Assembly: GCF_900109095.1 (NCBI RefSeq)
Contig: NZ_FNYZ01000011.1
Location: 62,001 to 126,000, forward strand
Length of the DNA stretch: 64,000 bases
Direction: 5' to 3'
Source of the DNA: Sphingobium sp. AP50
GTDB taxonomy: Bacteria > Pseudomonadota > Alphaproteobacteria > Sphingomonadales > Sphingomonadaceae
Of the stretch, positions 29,666 through 37,555 are shown one piece after another. Made by a program: the position numbers and the translations under genes. Below the pieces are notes generated by a model, which saw only the letters and a program-made list of their open reading frames with translations, ran no database searches and had not been told where the DNA came from. Numbering within the stretch: position 1 is the stretch's first letter; the number at the start of each line of letters is the position of its first letter.

Positions 29666-30005
29666 CGCTCCCCGCCATCGATCATTCTGACCGCAAACCG
29701 TGATTTATAGCGGTCCGGGATCGAATAGGGGGTCTGCCGCTGCACACGGTCACCGGAACCCAAACCGGGACACGGTTCGGTGCAGTCGGCGCTGCCCGTT
29801 CGGCGCCACCCGCAAGCGCTCGTATTCGCATAACTTATAGCGCGACGCGAGTGTCACCCGCGGGCCATGGCTGGCCTGTTTCAGGATGACACTTGATCAA
29901 CGCACACAACCCACACACAAGGGCTTCGCGATCCCGCAAAAACCGCGAATTTCCGTCGGTCGAAGGGGCAGGTATTTCGGTCTCGAATCCTGTCTCCCCG
30001 ACCAC
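29666..30005. other. Intergenic region with a tRNA-3'-end-like sequence
   Basis: A 340-bp stretch without a supported gene. Its right end, 29979-30004, reads GGTCTCGAATCC then TGTCTCCCCGACCA, resembling a tRNA T-arm plus acceptor and CCA, one base from the gspO stop codon. No matching 5' half, anticodon arm or perfect T-stem is found, so it is not a tRNA gene. It may be a remnant of an attachment site. Confidence 0.4.
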
Positions 30006-30749
30006 TCACTTCATTAACGACGTAGCGACCAGCCAGGCCGGTATTGCCGCAAGGGCTAGGAATGTTCCCAGCGGCACGCGTGCGGTACGGTCCTTTGCGC
30101 GGCCGATGGCCAGCATGATTCCCAACCCCATCACTGATGCGATCAGCAGCAGGAAGGGCAGCGCATGCCAGCCGAACCAGGCGCCCAGCGCGCCGAGCAG
30201 CTTCGCATCGCCCAACCCCAGCCCCTCGCGCCCGCGCAAGGCTCTATAACCCAGCGCGAGGCCCAGCAGTGCGCCATAGCCGACCGCTGCTCCAATGACG
30301 CGATCCGTCAGCGCAACATCCGTCGCCCACAGGCCGATCGTGAAGCCAAGAAAAGCGAGCGGCAGGGTCAAGGCATCGGGCAACCAGAAATGGCGCCAGT
30401 CCAGCACCGCCAGCGTCAGCAGCAGCCAGCCCAGCAATGCCCAGCCGATCCCGCCCAGATCGGGCCGGAAACCGATCGCCAAAGCGCCGATGATCGCGCA
30501 GCCCGCCTCCACCCGGCCATGCAGCGGATCGATCGCCGCGCCACAGGTGCGGCAGCGCCCCTTGCTCAGCATCGCACTCAGCATCGGGATCAGGTCGCGC
30601 GCCGTCAAAGTGCGGCCACAGCCATCGCAGGCGGATCGACCGCGCATCACGCCCCTGCCCTGCGGCCAGCGCAGGATCAGGGTCGCCAGAAAGCTGCCGA
30701 GGATCGCGCCCGCCAGCGCGCCGATCAGCGCCGGAATCGGCTGGATCAC
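30006..30749 (-). CDS. gspO: Prepilin peptidase (type II secretion, A24 family)
   Basis: 247 residues from a GTG overlapping the gspN stop (GTGA). Polytopic membrane protein. The cytoplasmic zinc-binding loop has CDGCGRTL and CRTCG; the two aspartate protease motifs are DWRHFWLPDALTLP and GLGDAKLLGA. It cleaves the leader of pseudopilins GspG-H-I-J-K and methylates the new N-terminus. Last gene of the gsp operon. Confidence 0.93.
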   Translation of the reverse strand: MIQPIPALIGALAGAILGSFLATLILRWPQGRGVMRGRSACDGCGRTLTARDLIPMLSAMLSKGRCRTCGAAIDPLHGRVEAGCAIIGALAIGFRPDLGGIGWALLGWLLLTLAVLDWRHFWLPDALTLPLAFLGFTIGLWATDVALTDRVIGAAVGYGALLGLALGYRALRGREGLGLGDAKLLGALGAWFGWHALPFLLLIASVMGLGIMLAIGRAKDRTARVPLGTFLALAAIPAWLVATSLMK

Positions 30750-31468
30750 AGCGTCCCTTCGACCTTCAATATCTGCGCATTACCGGCCGGCGCGAACCCG
30801 GCCTGTCCCAACAGGCTGGCCAGCGAAGCATCAGCGGTTTCGATCCGCATCTCCGCGACATAGCGGCCAGAGCGCCAGATCCGCAGACTGACCTTCTCCA
30901 GCCCCGACTGGCTGACCAGCGGCAGCAGCAGCGCGTCCCCGTCACAGGCTACCGTACCCGAAAGACCCTGGCTCAGGTTCAATCCCGGAAACTGCCCGGC
31001 CATCCGCGCCCGCACCCGCCCTTCGGCATGGCCGCAGCGATCACCGCTGAAATAGGCGCTGACATCCTCCAGCATCAGGCTGCCCACAGGTAATGGCGCG
31101 AAGGTCCGGCCCAGCGGCACCGCGCCGGTCACGTCATCCACGCCAATGCGCCCAAAGCCGACCGTCAAAGCCCCTTTCACATCGTCGGGCAGCCCCTTGG
31201 TCCGGGCGATGTCGAAGCGCGCACGCCCCATCAGCAGTGATATGGGGGACAGGCCCGCCCGCACGCTGCCCAGCGGCATATTGCCCAGCATCAATTGATC
31301 GATCCGCCCGCTCCACACCGTGCCCCGCACTTCCCGTGCCGCAACGCCAATCCGCTCCAGCCCGGCCAGCCCCAGCGCGACCCGCATCGGCAGGAAGATC
31401 AGCAGGCCCAGCAGCAGCGCGACGATCAGCACGATCCGCATCCGCCGTGACAGGATAAGGCCCATCAT
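30746..31468 (-). CDS. gspN: Type II secretion system protein N
   Basis: 240 residues. One N-terminal transmembrane helix (about residues 10-30), then a periplasmic domain with GTVWSGRIDQLMLGNMPLG, a typical GspN feature. GspN is an accessory component of unclear role. Start overlaps gspM stop by four bases. Confidence 0.85.
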   Translation of the reverse strand: MMGLILSRRMRIVLIVALLLGLLIFLPMRVALGLAGLERIGVAAREVRGTVWSGRIDQLMLGNMPLGSVRAGLSPISLLMGRARFDIARTKGLPDDVKGALTVGFGRIGVDDVTGAVPLGRTFAPLPVGSLMLEDVSAYFSGDRCGHAEGRVRARMAGQFPGLNLSQGLSGTVACDGDALLLPLVSQSGLEKVSLRIWRSGRYVAEMRIETADASLASLLGQAGFAPAGNAQILKVEGTL

Positions 31469-31953
31469 TGCCCCTCTCCCCGCACCAGCACGGCCTGCAC
31501 AGACACGCTGCCCGCCGTCGGCGATGGCCGCGCGCTCATAGTGTCAACCCGCACGCCCTGCGCCTCCAGCCCGGCCAGCCAGGAGAAGAGCGCGACCGGC
31601 CGTACCGATGCGATGGCGATTTCCATCCGGTCATTGCCCTGCGCCTGCGCCCGCTCCAGCGTCAGCCCGGCCTCGCCCGCGCCCTGCCCGACAAATTGGT
31701 CCAGCGGCACGGCCGGACCGGTCGAGGCAGGCGTGCGGGGCAGCGTCTTCAATTGCTTCACTGCCGCGCGCACGGCGGCATTGCGATCGGTCGCCTCCAG
31801 CAACGTCTCCCGCGCGCCGCGCTGCGCCCGGTCAAGCGGCGCGGCCACGCCGAACCAGAGGAAGGTCGCCGCCAGCAGCGCGACCATCACCCCCAGCATC
31901 CATTGCTCGCGGGCCGATCGCTCGCCCCAATATGCTGCTATCCGTTCCATCAT
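31465..31953 (-). CDS. gspM: Type II secretion system protein M
   Basis: 162 residues. Short cytoplasmic N-terminus with WGERSAREQWMLG, one membrane helix (about 18-38), then a coiled-coil and a ferredoxin-like periplasmic domain. GspM binds GspL in the inner-membrane platform. ATGA overlap with gspL. Confidence 0.88.
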   Translation of the reverse strand: MMERIAAYWGERSAREQWMLGVMVALLAATFLWFGVAAPLDRAQRGARETLLEATDRNAAVRAAVKQLKTLPRTPASTGPAVPLDQFVGQGAGEAGLTLERAQAQGNDRMEIAIASVRPVALFSWLAGLEAQGVRVDTMSARPSPTAGSVSVQAVLVRGEGQ

Positions 31954-33086
31954 GACCGCACCGTTATGTCCGCCAGCGTCCGCCCGCCCGGATCCTGGGA
32001 GGGAGTCGCCGTAATCGTGTAGCCCGCCGCCTGGATCGCCAGCAGGACCATGTTGATGTCTTCCGCCTTGGCCGCGGCCAGCGTCGCCCGGATCATCCCG
32101 TCCGGATCACGCGACAGGCTGGTCAGCGCCACGCCCGGCGCATCCTGCACCGCCGCCAGCAGCCCGGCGACGGGCGCGGTAAAGGCGCGTCCACCCGCAC
32201 CCCGCGCGGCAAGACGCCCCTCCAGTTCCACCTGCGCCTGCGCGGCATCACTGGCACCGGGCAGCACCTGCTGCGCCAGCGCCACGCTCTCCCGGTCCAG
32301 CCGGCTCGCCGCCATATGCTGCTTCACGATGCCGACCAGAACAGCGGCAAGGCAAAGCAACAGGATCAGCCCGCTCCACAGGATGATGCGCCCCAACGCC
32401 TGCTTGTCGACGGCGCGCCGTACCCGCTTGGCAAAATCGCCCTGCCGCAAATCGATCGGCGGCGCATTCAGCGCAGCGATGGCCCGCCCTTCGATCACGC
32501 CCGCCGCGATATCGGCGATCGGTGCGTCGCCGATCAGTGCGGGCAGCGCCATATCGGCCGTCAGCGCCATGTCCACGCCGCGCAGCACCATCTCGTCGGC
32601 GATCCGACCGCGCACGAAACCGCTCTCCGGCTCCGGTAACAGCAAAGGCGCGGGCACGATGATATCCGGGTCCAGCCCATGATGCTGCGCCCAGAGCAGC
32701 CAATGCTGCATGTCGGCGCGACTGGCCACGGCCACGATATGCGGCAGGGCCGGATCGTCATTGGCATCGGTCGCGGCGAACAACTGGTCGGCCGACAACA
32801 GGCTGGCGGTCAGCGCCGTCAGCCGCGCCGCCGCCCGCCCCTGCCGCACCGGCAGGTCGGGATGGGCGATCCAGTGCAGCGTCACCAGCGCTGCCGGCGG
32901 CACCAGCAGCACCCGCGCCTTGTCCGGCAGCGCTGCGATACCACAGGCTGACAGCCAGTTGACGCCCTCGCCCGACTGCACCAGCGCCCCATCGATCACG
33001 CGCATCCAGCGCACCGGCGCCTCGGCCGCTTCGGCCGCTTCGGCCGCTTCGGGCAGCATCAGGATCAGGGCATCGCGACTGCTCAT
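31950..33086 (-). CDS. gspL: Type II secretion system protein L
   Basis: 378 residues. N-terminal actin-like cytoplasmic domain that recruits the ATPase GspE, a transmembrane helix around residues 235-258, and a periplasmic domain. A small tandem repeat near the start encodes EAAEAAEAAEA (about 33020-33050). It overlaps both neighbours by four bases. Confidence 0.88.
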   Translation of the reverse strand: MSSRDALILMLPEAAEAAEAAEAPVRWMRVIDGALVQSGEGVNWLSACGIAALPDKARVLLVPPAALVTLHWIAHPDLPVRQGRAAARLTALTASLLSADQLFAATDANDDPALPHIVAVASRADMQHWLLWAQHHGLDPDIIVPAPLLLPEPESGFVRGRIADEMVLRGVDMALTADMALPALIGDAPIADIAAGVIEGRAIAALNAPPIDLRQGDFAKRVRRAVDKQALGRIILWSGLILLLCLAAVLVGIVKQHMAASRLDRESVALAQQVLPGASDAAQAQVELEGRLAARGAGGRAFTAPVAGLLAAVQDAPGVALTSLSRDPDGMIRATLAAAKAEDINMVLLAIQAAGYTITATPSQDPGGRTLADITVRS

Positions 33087-34081
33087 GCCTCACCACCCCA
33101 GCTACGCCGCACCAGCCTGGCCGGGCTTTCCCGCGCATCGATCAGCGCGCGCTCCACCAGTTGCGTTCCCCCGACTTCCACCGACACAGTCACTCCGAAA
33201 AATCCCGTCTTCAACTTCACCTGCTCTGCCACCTCGGTCGCGGGCGACAGGCCCGCCAGCGAAGGCAAAGCCCAGAATTGCACCGTACTGCCGTAGCCGT
33301 CCGCCGGTCGCTGCGCCAGCAATTGCCGCGCCCGCGCCACCGACAATTGCCCCGGCAGCAGCATCGCGAACAAGGGCGCCTGACCCGGCAGCAGCGTATT
33401 GATGTTGATCGGCGACAAATCCGTGACCGGCAAGGTGCATATCCACGGCTTCACCAGATCATAGATGGCGGGCGTCACCCCAGCCACCGCCCGCAATTCG
33501 CTGGGGTCCACCATCATCCGATTGGGCGTGCGATAGGGCCGCGCATATTGGGCATAGCTGTCATCCTCGGCCCCGCCGGGCTGCGGCACGCTGTCGCTGT
33601 CGATCCAGTCGGCCAGCGCGACGGAAACGCCCTGCGCCTGCCGCGTCTGCACGCCCAGCGCTTCCAGCAGAGCCTGAAACTGCGTCACGCCGATCGGCCG
33701 GACCTTCAGCGCCGCCTCGCTCTGTCCGCTGACCACGCTGTTGAGATTGAAGCAATTACCACCATCCGTGACCCGCGCGGTGGCCATGCCACCCGGCACC
33801 GGCACCGCCTGCGGCGTGCCCAGCCAGTTGCCCGCCAGCGTGATCTTGACCGGATTGCCGGCGGTCAGATCACCGATGCGCAGCCGCGCCATCTCCGTCC
33901 CGGCGTCGGCATAGGCGCGCGCCTGATCGACCGCGCCGCCATTGCCGGTCATCCGCGTCGCCAGCGCCACCCGCTCCAGCGCGGTCGCGGCGACCACCGC
34001 CATCACCGCCACCAGCAGCAAGACGGTCAGCAGCGCCGCGCCCCGTTCTTTCTCATTGCGGGGATCAGGCACCGGTCGCAC
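33083..34081 (-). CDS. gspK: Type II secretion system minor pseudopilin K
   Basis: 332 residues. The prepilin motif is GAALLTVLLLVAVMAVVAAT after a 16-residue leader; as usual for GspK, the +5 Glu is missing. The large periplasmic domain contains NCFNLNS and ININT segments seen in GspK. GspK caps the pseudopilus tip with GspI and GspJ. GTG start overlaps gspJ by 17 bases. Confidence 0.92.
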   Translation of the reverse strand: MRPVPDPRNEKERGAALLTVLLLVAVMAVVAATALERVALATRMTGNGGAVDQARAYADAGTEMARLRIGDLTAGNPVKITLAGNWLGTPQAVPVPGGMATARVTDGGNCFNLNSVVSGQSEAALKVRPIGVTQFQALLEALGVQTRQAQGVSVALADWIDSDSVPQPGGAEDDSYAQYARPYRTPNRMMVDPSELRAVAGVTPAIYDLVKPWICTLPVTDLSPININTLLPGQAPLFAMLLPGQLSVARARQLLAQRPADGYGSTVQFWALPSLAGLSPATEVAEQVKLKTGFFGVTVSVEVGGTQLVERALIDARESPARLVRRSWGGEA

Positions 34082-34763
34082 CCTCCAGCTTTTCCTGCGG
34101 GCCCGGCGCCACCAGAAAGCGCATCGTCACCGGCGGCTCGCCCGTGCGCGTGACGGTCATTTCCACGGCCAGCGGAATCAGGTCGGGCTGTGACGGCGTC
34201 CATTCCTCCTGCCATTTGCCCCGTACATCGCGGAAACGCAGCTTCACCGCCTCGACATTGTCCAGCAGCGCCGCCGGATCATCGCCTGCCGCCCCATCCA
34301 GTTCGGCATAGGTCCGCCGTTCCAGCCGCCCCTGCCGCACCCAATATTCGACCTTTTGCAGCGATGGCCGCGGCAAATCGCCCAGATTGTCCCAGCCGCC
34401 CCGCACGAACTGCATCACCGGCTGGCCTTCGCCATCGTCATGCGCCCAGAAGGCCGGCGCATTGGTGCCGGCCTCGGTCCGCGTGATGCGCGGCACCGCC
34501 TGCCCCAGATCGCCCGCCAATGCTCCGCCCGCCCGCTGCACCGCCGCCAGATCATCCAGCCGCGCCTTGATCTGCGCCTGCGCGGAAACGCTGTTGCCCA
34601 GCAGCAGGACGCCCGCAGCCGCCAGCATTGCGAAGATCATAAGCGCGACGAGCAGTTCTATGAGTGTAAAACCTTGCTCGGTGGGACGACCTTCGCCTCT
34701 TTCAACCCCCTCCCCTTCAGGGGAGGGGGTTGGAGGTTTCACTTTGGTCAGGCGGACCATCAT
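34065..34763 (-). CDS. gspJ: Type II secretion system minor pseudopilin J
   Basis: 232 residues. Processing site EQG then FTLIELLVALMIF, with +5 Glu present. The leader is 31 residues from an ATG that overlaps the gspI stop (ATGA); residues 10-27 are encoded by a small palindromic repeat (34703-34732) and look non-native. The C-terminal domain is a typical pseudopilin fold. Confidence 0.9.
   Translation of the reverse strand: MMVRLTKVKPPTPSPEGEGVERGEGRPTEQGFTLIELLVALMIFAMLAAAGVLLLGNSVSAQAQIKARLDDLAAVQRAGGALAGDLGQAVPRITRTEAGTNAPAFWAHDDGEGQPVMQFVRGGWDNLGDLPRPSLQKVEYWVRQGRLERRTYAELDGAAGDDPAALLDNVEAVKLRFRDVRGKWQEEWTPSQPDLIPLAVEMTVTRTGEPPVTMRFLVAPGPQEKLEGATGA
34703..34732. repeat. Hairpin repeat inside the gspJ leader
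   Basis: Perfect 13-bp stem, CAACCCCCTCCCC with GGGGAGGGGGTTG, loop TTCA. It lies within the coding region for the GspJ prepilin leader. Confidence 0.85.
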
Positions 34764-35242
34764 TCCACCACCCGCATGAAACTCAGCACCACTGGCGACG
34801 CGCCCGGCTGACCGTCAACGGTCAGATCGACCTGCAACAGGCGCTTGTCCTCCATCGCCTTGACGCTGCGGCTCCAGTGCCAGCGCCGCCCGCCATTTTC
34901 GACGTCGCCATCCTCCTGTCCGACCGAAGGGGCCACAGGATCGCTCTGCACCTCAACCATCAGGTTCCGCGCCACGATCTGGCCCAGCGCCTTGCTGTCG
35001 AGATCGGCCGCAGTCCGCAACGTCACCCCCTGCAACCGCATCAGCGCCAACGCGGCCAGACTGAACACCGCCAGAGCGACCAGCATTTCGAGAAGCGTGA
35101 AGCCCTGTTGGGCGGAACGATCAAAAGGCCTGAAGCCGCGCTCGTTGGCACCACACCGTGCTCCTGCGAAAGCAGGAGCCCAGGGCCTCCAGGTCCGGCG
35201 CACGCCACCCTGGGTTCCTGCTTCCGCAGGAACACGGAACAT
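34760..35242 (-). CDS. gspI: Type II secretion system minor pseudopilin I
   Basis: 160 residues from ATG 35242; a GTG at 35254 overlapping gspH is an alternative. Processing site AQQG then FTLLEMLVALAVF, +5 Glu present. The leader is about 47 residues, far above the family norm, because a 77-bp palindromic repeat (35158-35235) is translated as VPAEAGTQGG...APAFAGA. There is no in-frame ATG, GTG or TTG between the second arm of the repeat and the processing site, so part of the repeat must be translated. Confidence 0.88.
   Translation of the reverse strand: MFRVPAEAGTQGGVRRTWRPWAPAFAGARCGANERGFRPFDRSAQQGFTLLEMLVALAVFSLAALALMRLQGVTLRTAADLDSKALGQIVARNLMVEVQSDPVAPSVGQEDGDVENGGRRWHWSRSVKAMEDKRLLQVDLTVDGQPGASPVVLSFMRVVE
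35158..35235. repeat. 77-bp palindromic repeat, copy 1 (gspI leader)
   Basis: Outer arms GTGCTCCTGCGAAAGCAGGAG and the near-inverse ending in CGCAGGAACAC, with inner CCCAGGG/CCCTGGG pairing. Each arm is itself a small hairpin (CTCCTGC...GCAGGAG). Same family as 35696-35772 and 36216-36292. Confidence 0.9.
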
Positions 35243-35246
35243 GACC

Positions 35247-35801
35247 TTACCCACCGACCATGACCTTCCCCGCCATGTCGACGGTCACGGACACCCGCTC
35301 GCCTTCGCGCGCCAGGGTCACGGTCAGCGGATCGGTCGGCAAGCCAGTGCCGTCAAAGGCGATCTGCTGGCGGCCATCCTTGCCCACCAGCGCGCGGGTG
35401 CCATTCTTCCAGTTGGCGGTAACGAAGGGCTTGTCCTCGATCGGCGCCCATTGCTCGCCCTCGCGACGCTGGAAACCATAGCCCGAAGCCGACACCCACA
35501 GGCCCATCGGCCGTGCGGTGACGACCGCTTCGTCGCGCGCGGCGGCCACGCGCGCGGCAAAGCGATCGGCATCCTCCACCACCCGACCACGTGGATCGGG
35601 GATGGCCAGAACGACGGCAGCCGAAATGAAGCCGATGATCGTCAGCACGACCATCAGCTCAAGGAGGGTAAATCCGCCCTGCCCCACAGGATGCCGTGCT
35701 CCTGCGAAGACAGGAACACAGGGTTCCGAACGCTGTGCGTGCGGCCCTGGGCTCCGGCTTGCGCCGGAGCACTCACATTTCGCTGGAATAAATGTCCGCA
35801 T
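35247..35801 (-). CDS. gspH: Type II secretion system minor pseudopilin H
   Basis: 184 residues from ATG 35801, which overlaps the gspG coding end. Processing site GQGG then FTLLELMVVLTIIGF, +5 Glu present. The region between the gspG stop (35773) and the processing site is filled by copy 2 of the 77-bp repeat. A GTG at 35687, 11 bases after an AGGAG supplied by the repeat edge, is an alternative start giving a five-residue leader. I prefer neither strongly. Confidence 0.85.
   Translation of the reverse strand: MRTFIPAKCECSGASRSPGPHAQRSEPCVPVFAGARHPVGQGGFTLLELMVVLTIIGFISAAVVLAIPDPRGRVVEDADRFAARVAAARDEAVVTARPMGLWVSASGYGFQRREGEQWAPIEDKPFVTANWKNGTRALVGKDGRQQIAFDGTGLPTDPLTVTLAREGERVSVTVDMAGKVMVGG
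35696..35772. repeat. 77-bp palindromic repeat, copy 2 (gspG-gspH junction)
   Basis: Begins GTGCTCCTGCG and ends CCGGAGCAC, abutting the gspG stop codon at 35773-35775. Same architecture as copy 1 with several base changes. Its edge provides AGGAG upstream of a possible gspH GTG start. Confidence 0.9.
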
Positions 35802-36327
35802 TCTCATTCTCGCCACCCGGCTGGCCATCGGCGCCCAGCGAGCTGATGTCGAACGCGCCCTTGCGCCCCGGCACGGTGTAGACATAGGCGCGGCCCCACG
35901 GGTCCTGCGGCAGCTTCTTGATATAGCCGCCCCGGCGATAGCGCTGCGGCTGCGCCAGCGACGCGGGCGGATTGAGCAGCGCCTGCAACCCGTCCGACCC
36001 GGCCGGATAGGTCAGGTTATCGAGCCGATATTGCTCCAGCGCCTGTTCGATCGTGGAAATATCGGCCTTCGCCTTCTCGATCCGGGCGGTGTCGGTCGCG
36101 GGAATGACGTTGATCGCCACGATCGTCGCCAGCAGGCCGATGATCACGATCACGACCATCAGTTCGACCAGCGTGAAACCATTTTCGGCAGAACGTCTAA
36201 CATCAGCATCTGAACGTGCTCCTGTGAAAACAGGAGCCCAGGATTCTTGATGCTGCGCCCCAGACTCTGGGCTCCTGCTTCCGCAGGAGCTCTGCACTGA
36301 ACAGCGGTGAACGAAAAGATTCTTCAT
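35773..36327 (-). CDS. gspG: Type II secretion system major pseudopilin G
   Basis: 184 residues. Start ATG 36327 has AGGAG five bases upstream, right after the gspF stop. Processing site AENG then FTLVELMVVIVIIGLLA, +5 Glu present; the GspG C-terminal pattern DPWGRAYVY and the calcium-site-like GADGQPGGENENADI are visible. The leader is 50 residues because repeat copy 3 lies inside it, in frame. GspG forms the pseudopilus shaft. Confidence 0.93.
   Translation of the reverse strand: MKNLFVHRCSVQSSCGSRSPESGAQHQESWAPVFTGARSDADVRRSAENGFTLVELMVVIVIIGLLATIVAINVIPATDTARIEKAKADISTIEQALEQYRLDNLTYPAGSDGLQALLNPPASLAQPQRYRRGGYIKKLPQDPWGRAYVYTVPGRKGAFDISSLGADGQPGGENENADIYSSEM
36216..36292. repeat. 77-bp palindromic repeat, copy 3 (gspG leader)
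   Basis: Begins GTGCTCCTGTGAAAACAGGAG and ends CCGCAGGAGCTC, with inner CCCAGGATT and CTCTGGG. In-frame insertion within the gspG leader coding region. Confidence 0.9.
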
Positions 36328-36337
36328 ATGCACTCCT

Positions 36338-37555
36338 TCAAGCCCCGGTGAGGCTTTGCAGCTGCAAGATCGGCAGCAGGATGGACAGGATGATGACGGC
36401 GACGATGCCGCCCATCAGTATGATGATGACCGGCTCCAGCATCGCCAGCGCGGCGGAGGTGAAGCTGTCAAACTCGCGCTCCAGATAATCGGCGGCCCGC
36501 TCCAGCATGGTATCGAGCCGCCCGGCACTTTCCCCGCTCGCCGCCAGATAGACCAGCAATGGCGGAAACACGCCCGCCCGGCGCAGCGCGGCGGACAGGC
36601 TGCCACCACCCCGGATCGCCTCGACAATCTGGTCGGACGCCTTGCGCAATACGCGATTATGAACGGTGTTGGCGGTCAGCGACAGGCCTTCCATCAACGG
36701 CAACCGGCTCGCGATCATGGTGGACAAGGTACGCGCCATCCGCGCCGCATGCAGATCGCGGATAAGCTTGCCCAGCACCGGCAGGCCCAGCAGCATCGCG
36801 TCAAACCGATAGCGGAAGGCATCGACCTTCATCGCTCGCCAGAAGCCTAAACCCGCCAGCGCCATTAGGATCAGCAGCAACCACCAGTAACCGGCAAGAA
36901 AGGCGGAAATCGCCATCACCATCCGCGTCAGGAAGGGCAATTCCTGCCCCACCGTATCGAACTGCTCCACCACCTTGGGCACGACGAAGATCATCAGCGC
37001 CGCAACCACGAACACGGCAAAAGTCGCCAGCACGCTGGGATAGGCAATCGCGGTCAGCACCTTAGATCGCATCACCGCCTGCCGCTCCATCAGGTCGGAC
37101 AGACGCTCCATGATCGTGGGCAGGCTACCCGAACTTTCACCGGCGGAAATCATCGCGCGATAGAGCGGCGGGAAGCTTTTCGGCTCCGCGCCCAGCGCAT
37201 CGGCCAGCCGCCGCCCTTCCAGCACACCGCCATGCACCTTGCCCACGATCGCGCGGACATGATCCTGCTCGCTTTGCTTGCCGATGGTGCGCAGCGATTC
37301 CTCCAGCGGGCTGACCTGGATCAGCGTGGAAAGCTGGCGGGTGAACAGCGTCAGTTCCTTTGAAGACAATCGCGGCGCGCGCAGCGACAGGCCCGCCCGC
37401 TTGCGCGCCGCCTCCACCGCGCCCGGTTCCAGCCGCACGACGAACAGCTTGCGCGCGTCCAGCTTCGCCCGCGCATCCTCGATCGTGTCGGCCTTGAGCT
37501 TCCCGCCGCGTTCCTTGCCCGCCGGGTCGATCGCCACATAGTCGAAATCAGCCAT
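36338..37555 (-). CDS. gspF: Type II secretion system inner-membrane platform protein F
   Basis: 405 residues. Two cytoplasmic T2SSF domains (each with an AGESSG/ASGESAG motif) and three transmembrane helices. It anchors the assembly platform and contacts GspE. ATG 37555 lies inside the end of gspE (8-bp overlap). Confidence 0.95.
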   Translation of the reverse strand: MADFDYVAIDPAGKERGGKLKADTIEDARAKLDARKLFVVRLEPGAVEAARKRAGLSLRAPRLSSKELTLFTRQLSTLIQVSPLEESLRTIGKQSEQDHVRAIVGKVHGGVLEGRRLADALGAEPKSFPPLYRAMISAGESSGSLPTIMERLSDLMERQAVMRSKVLTAIAYPSVLATFAVFVVAALMIFVVPKVVEQFDTVGQELPFLTRMVMAISAFLAGYWWLLLILMALAGLGFWRAMKVDAFRYRFDAMLLGLPVLGKLIRDLHAARMARTLSTMIASRLPLMEGLSLTANTVHNRVLRKASDQIVEAIRGGGSLSAALRRAGVFPPLLVYLAASGESAGRLDTMLERAADYLEREFDSFTSAALAMLEPVIIILMGGIVAVIILSILLPILQLQSLTGA

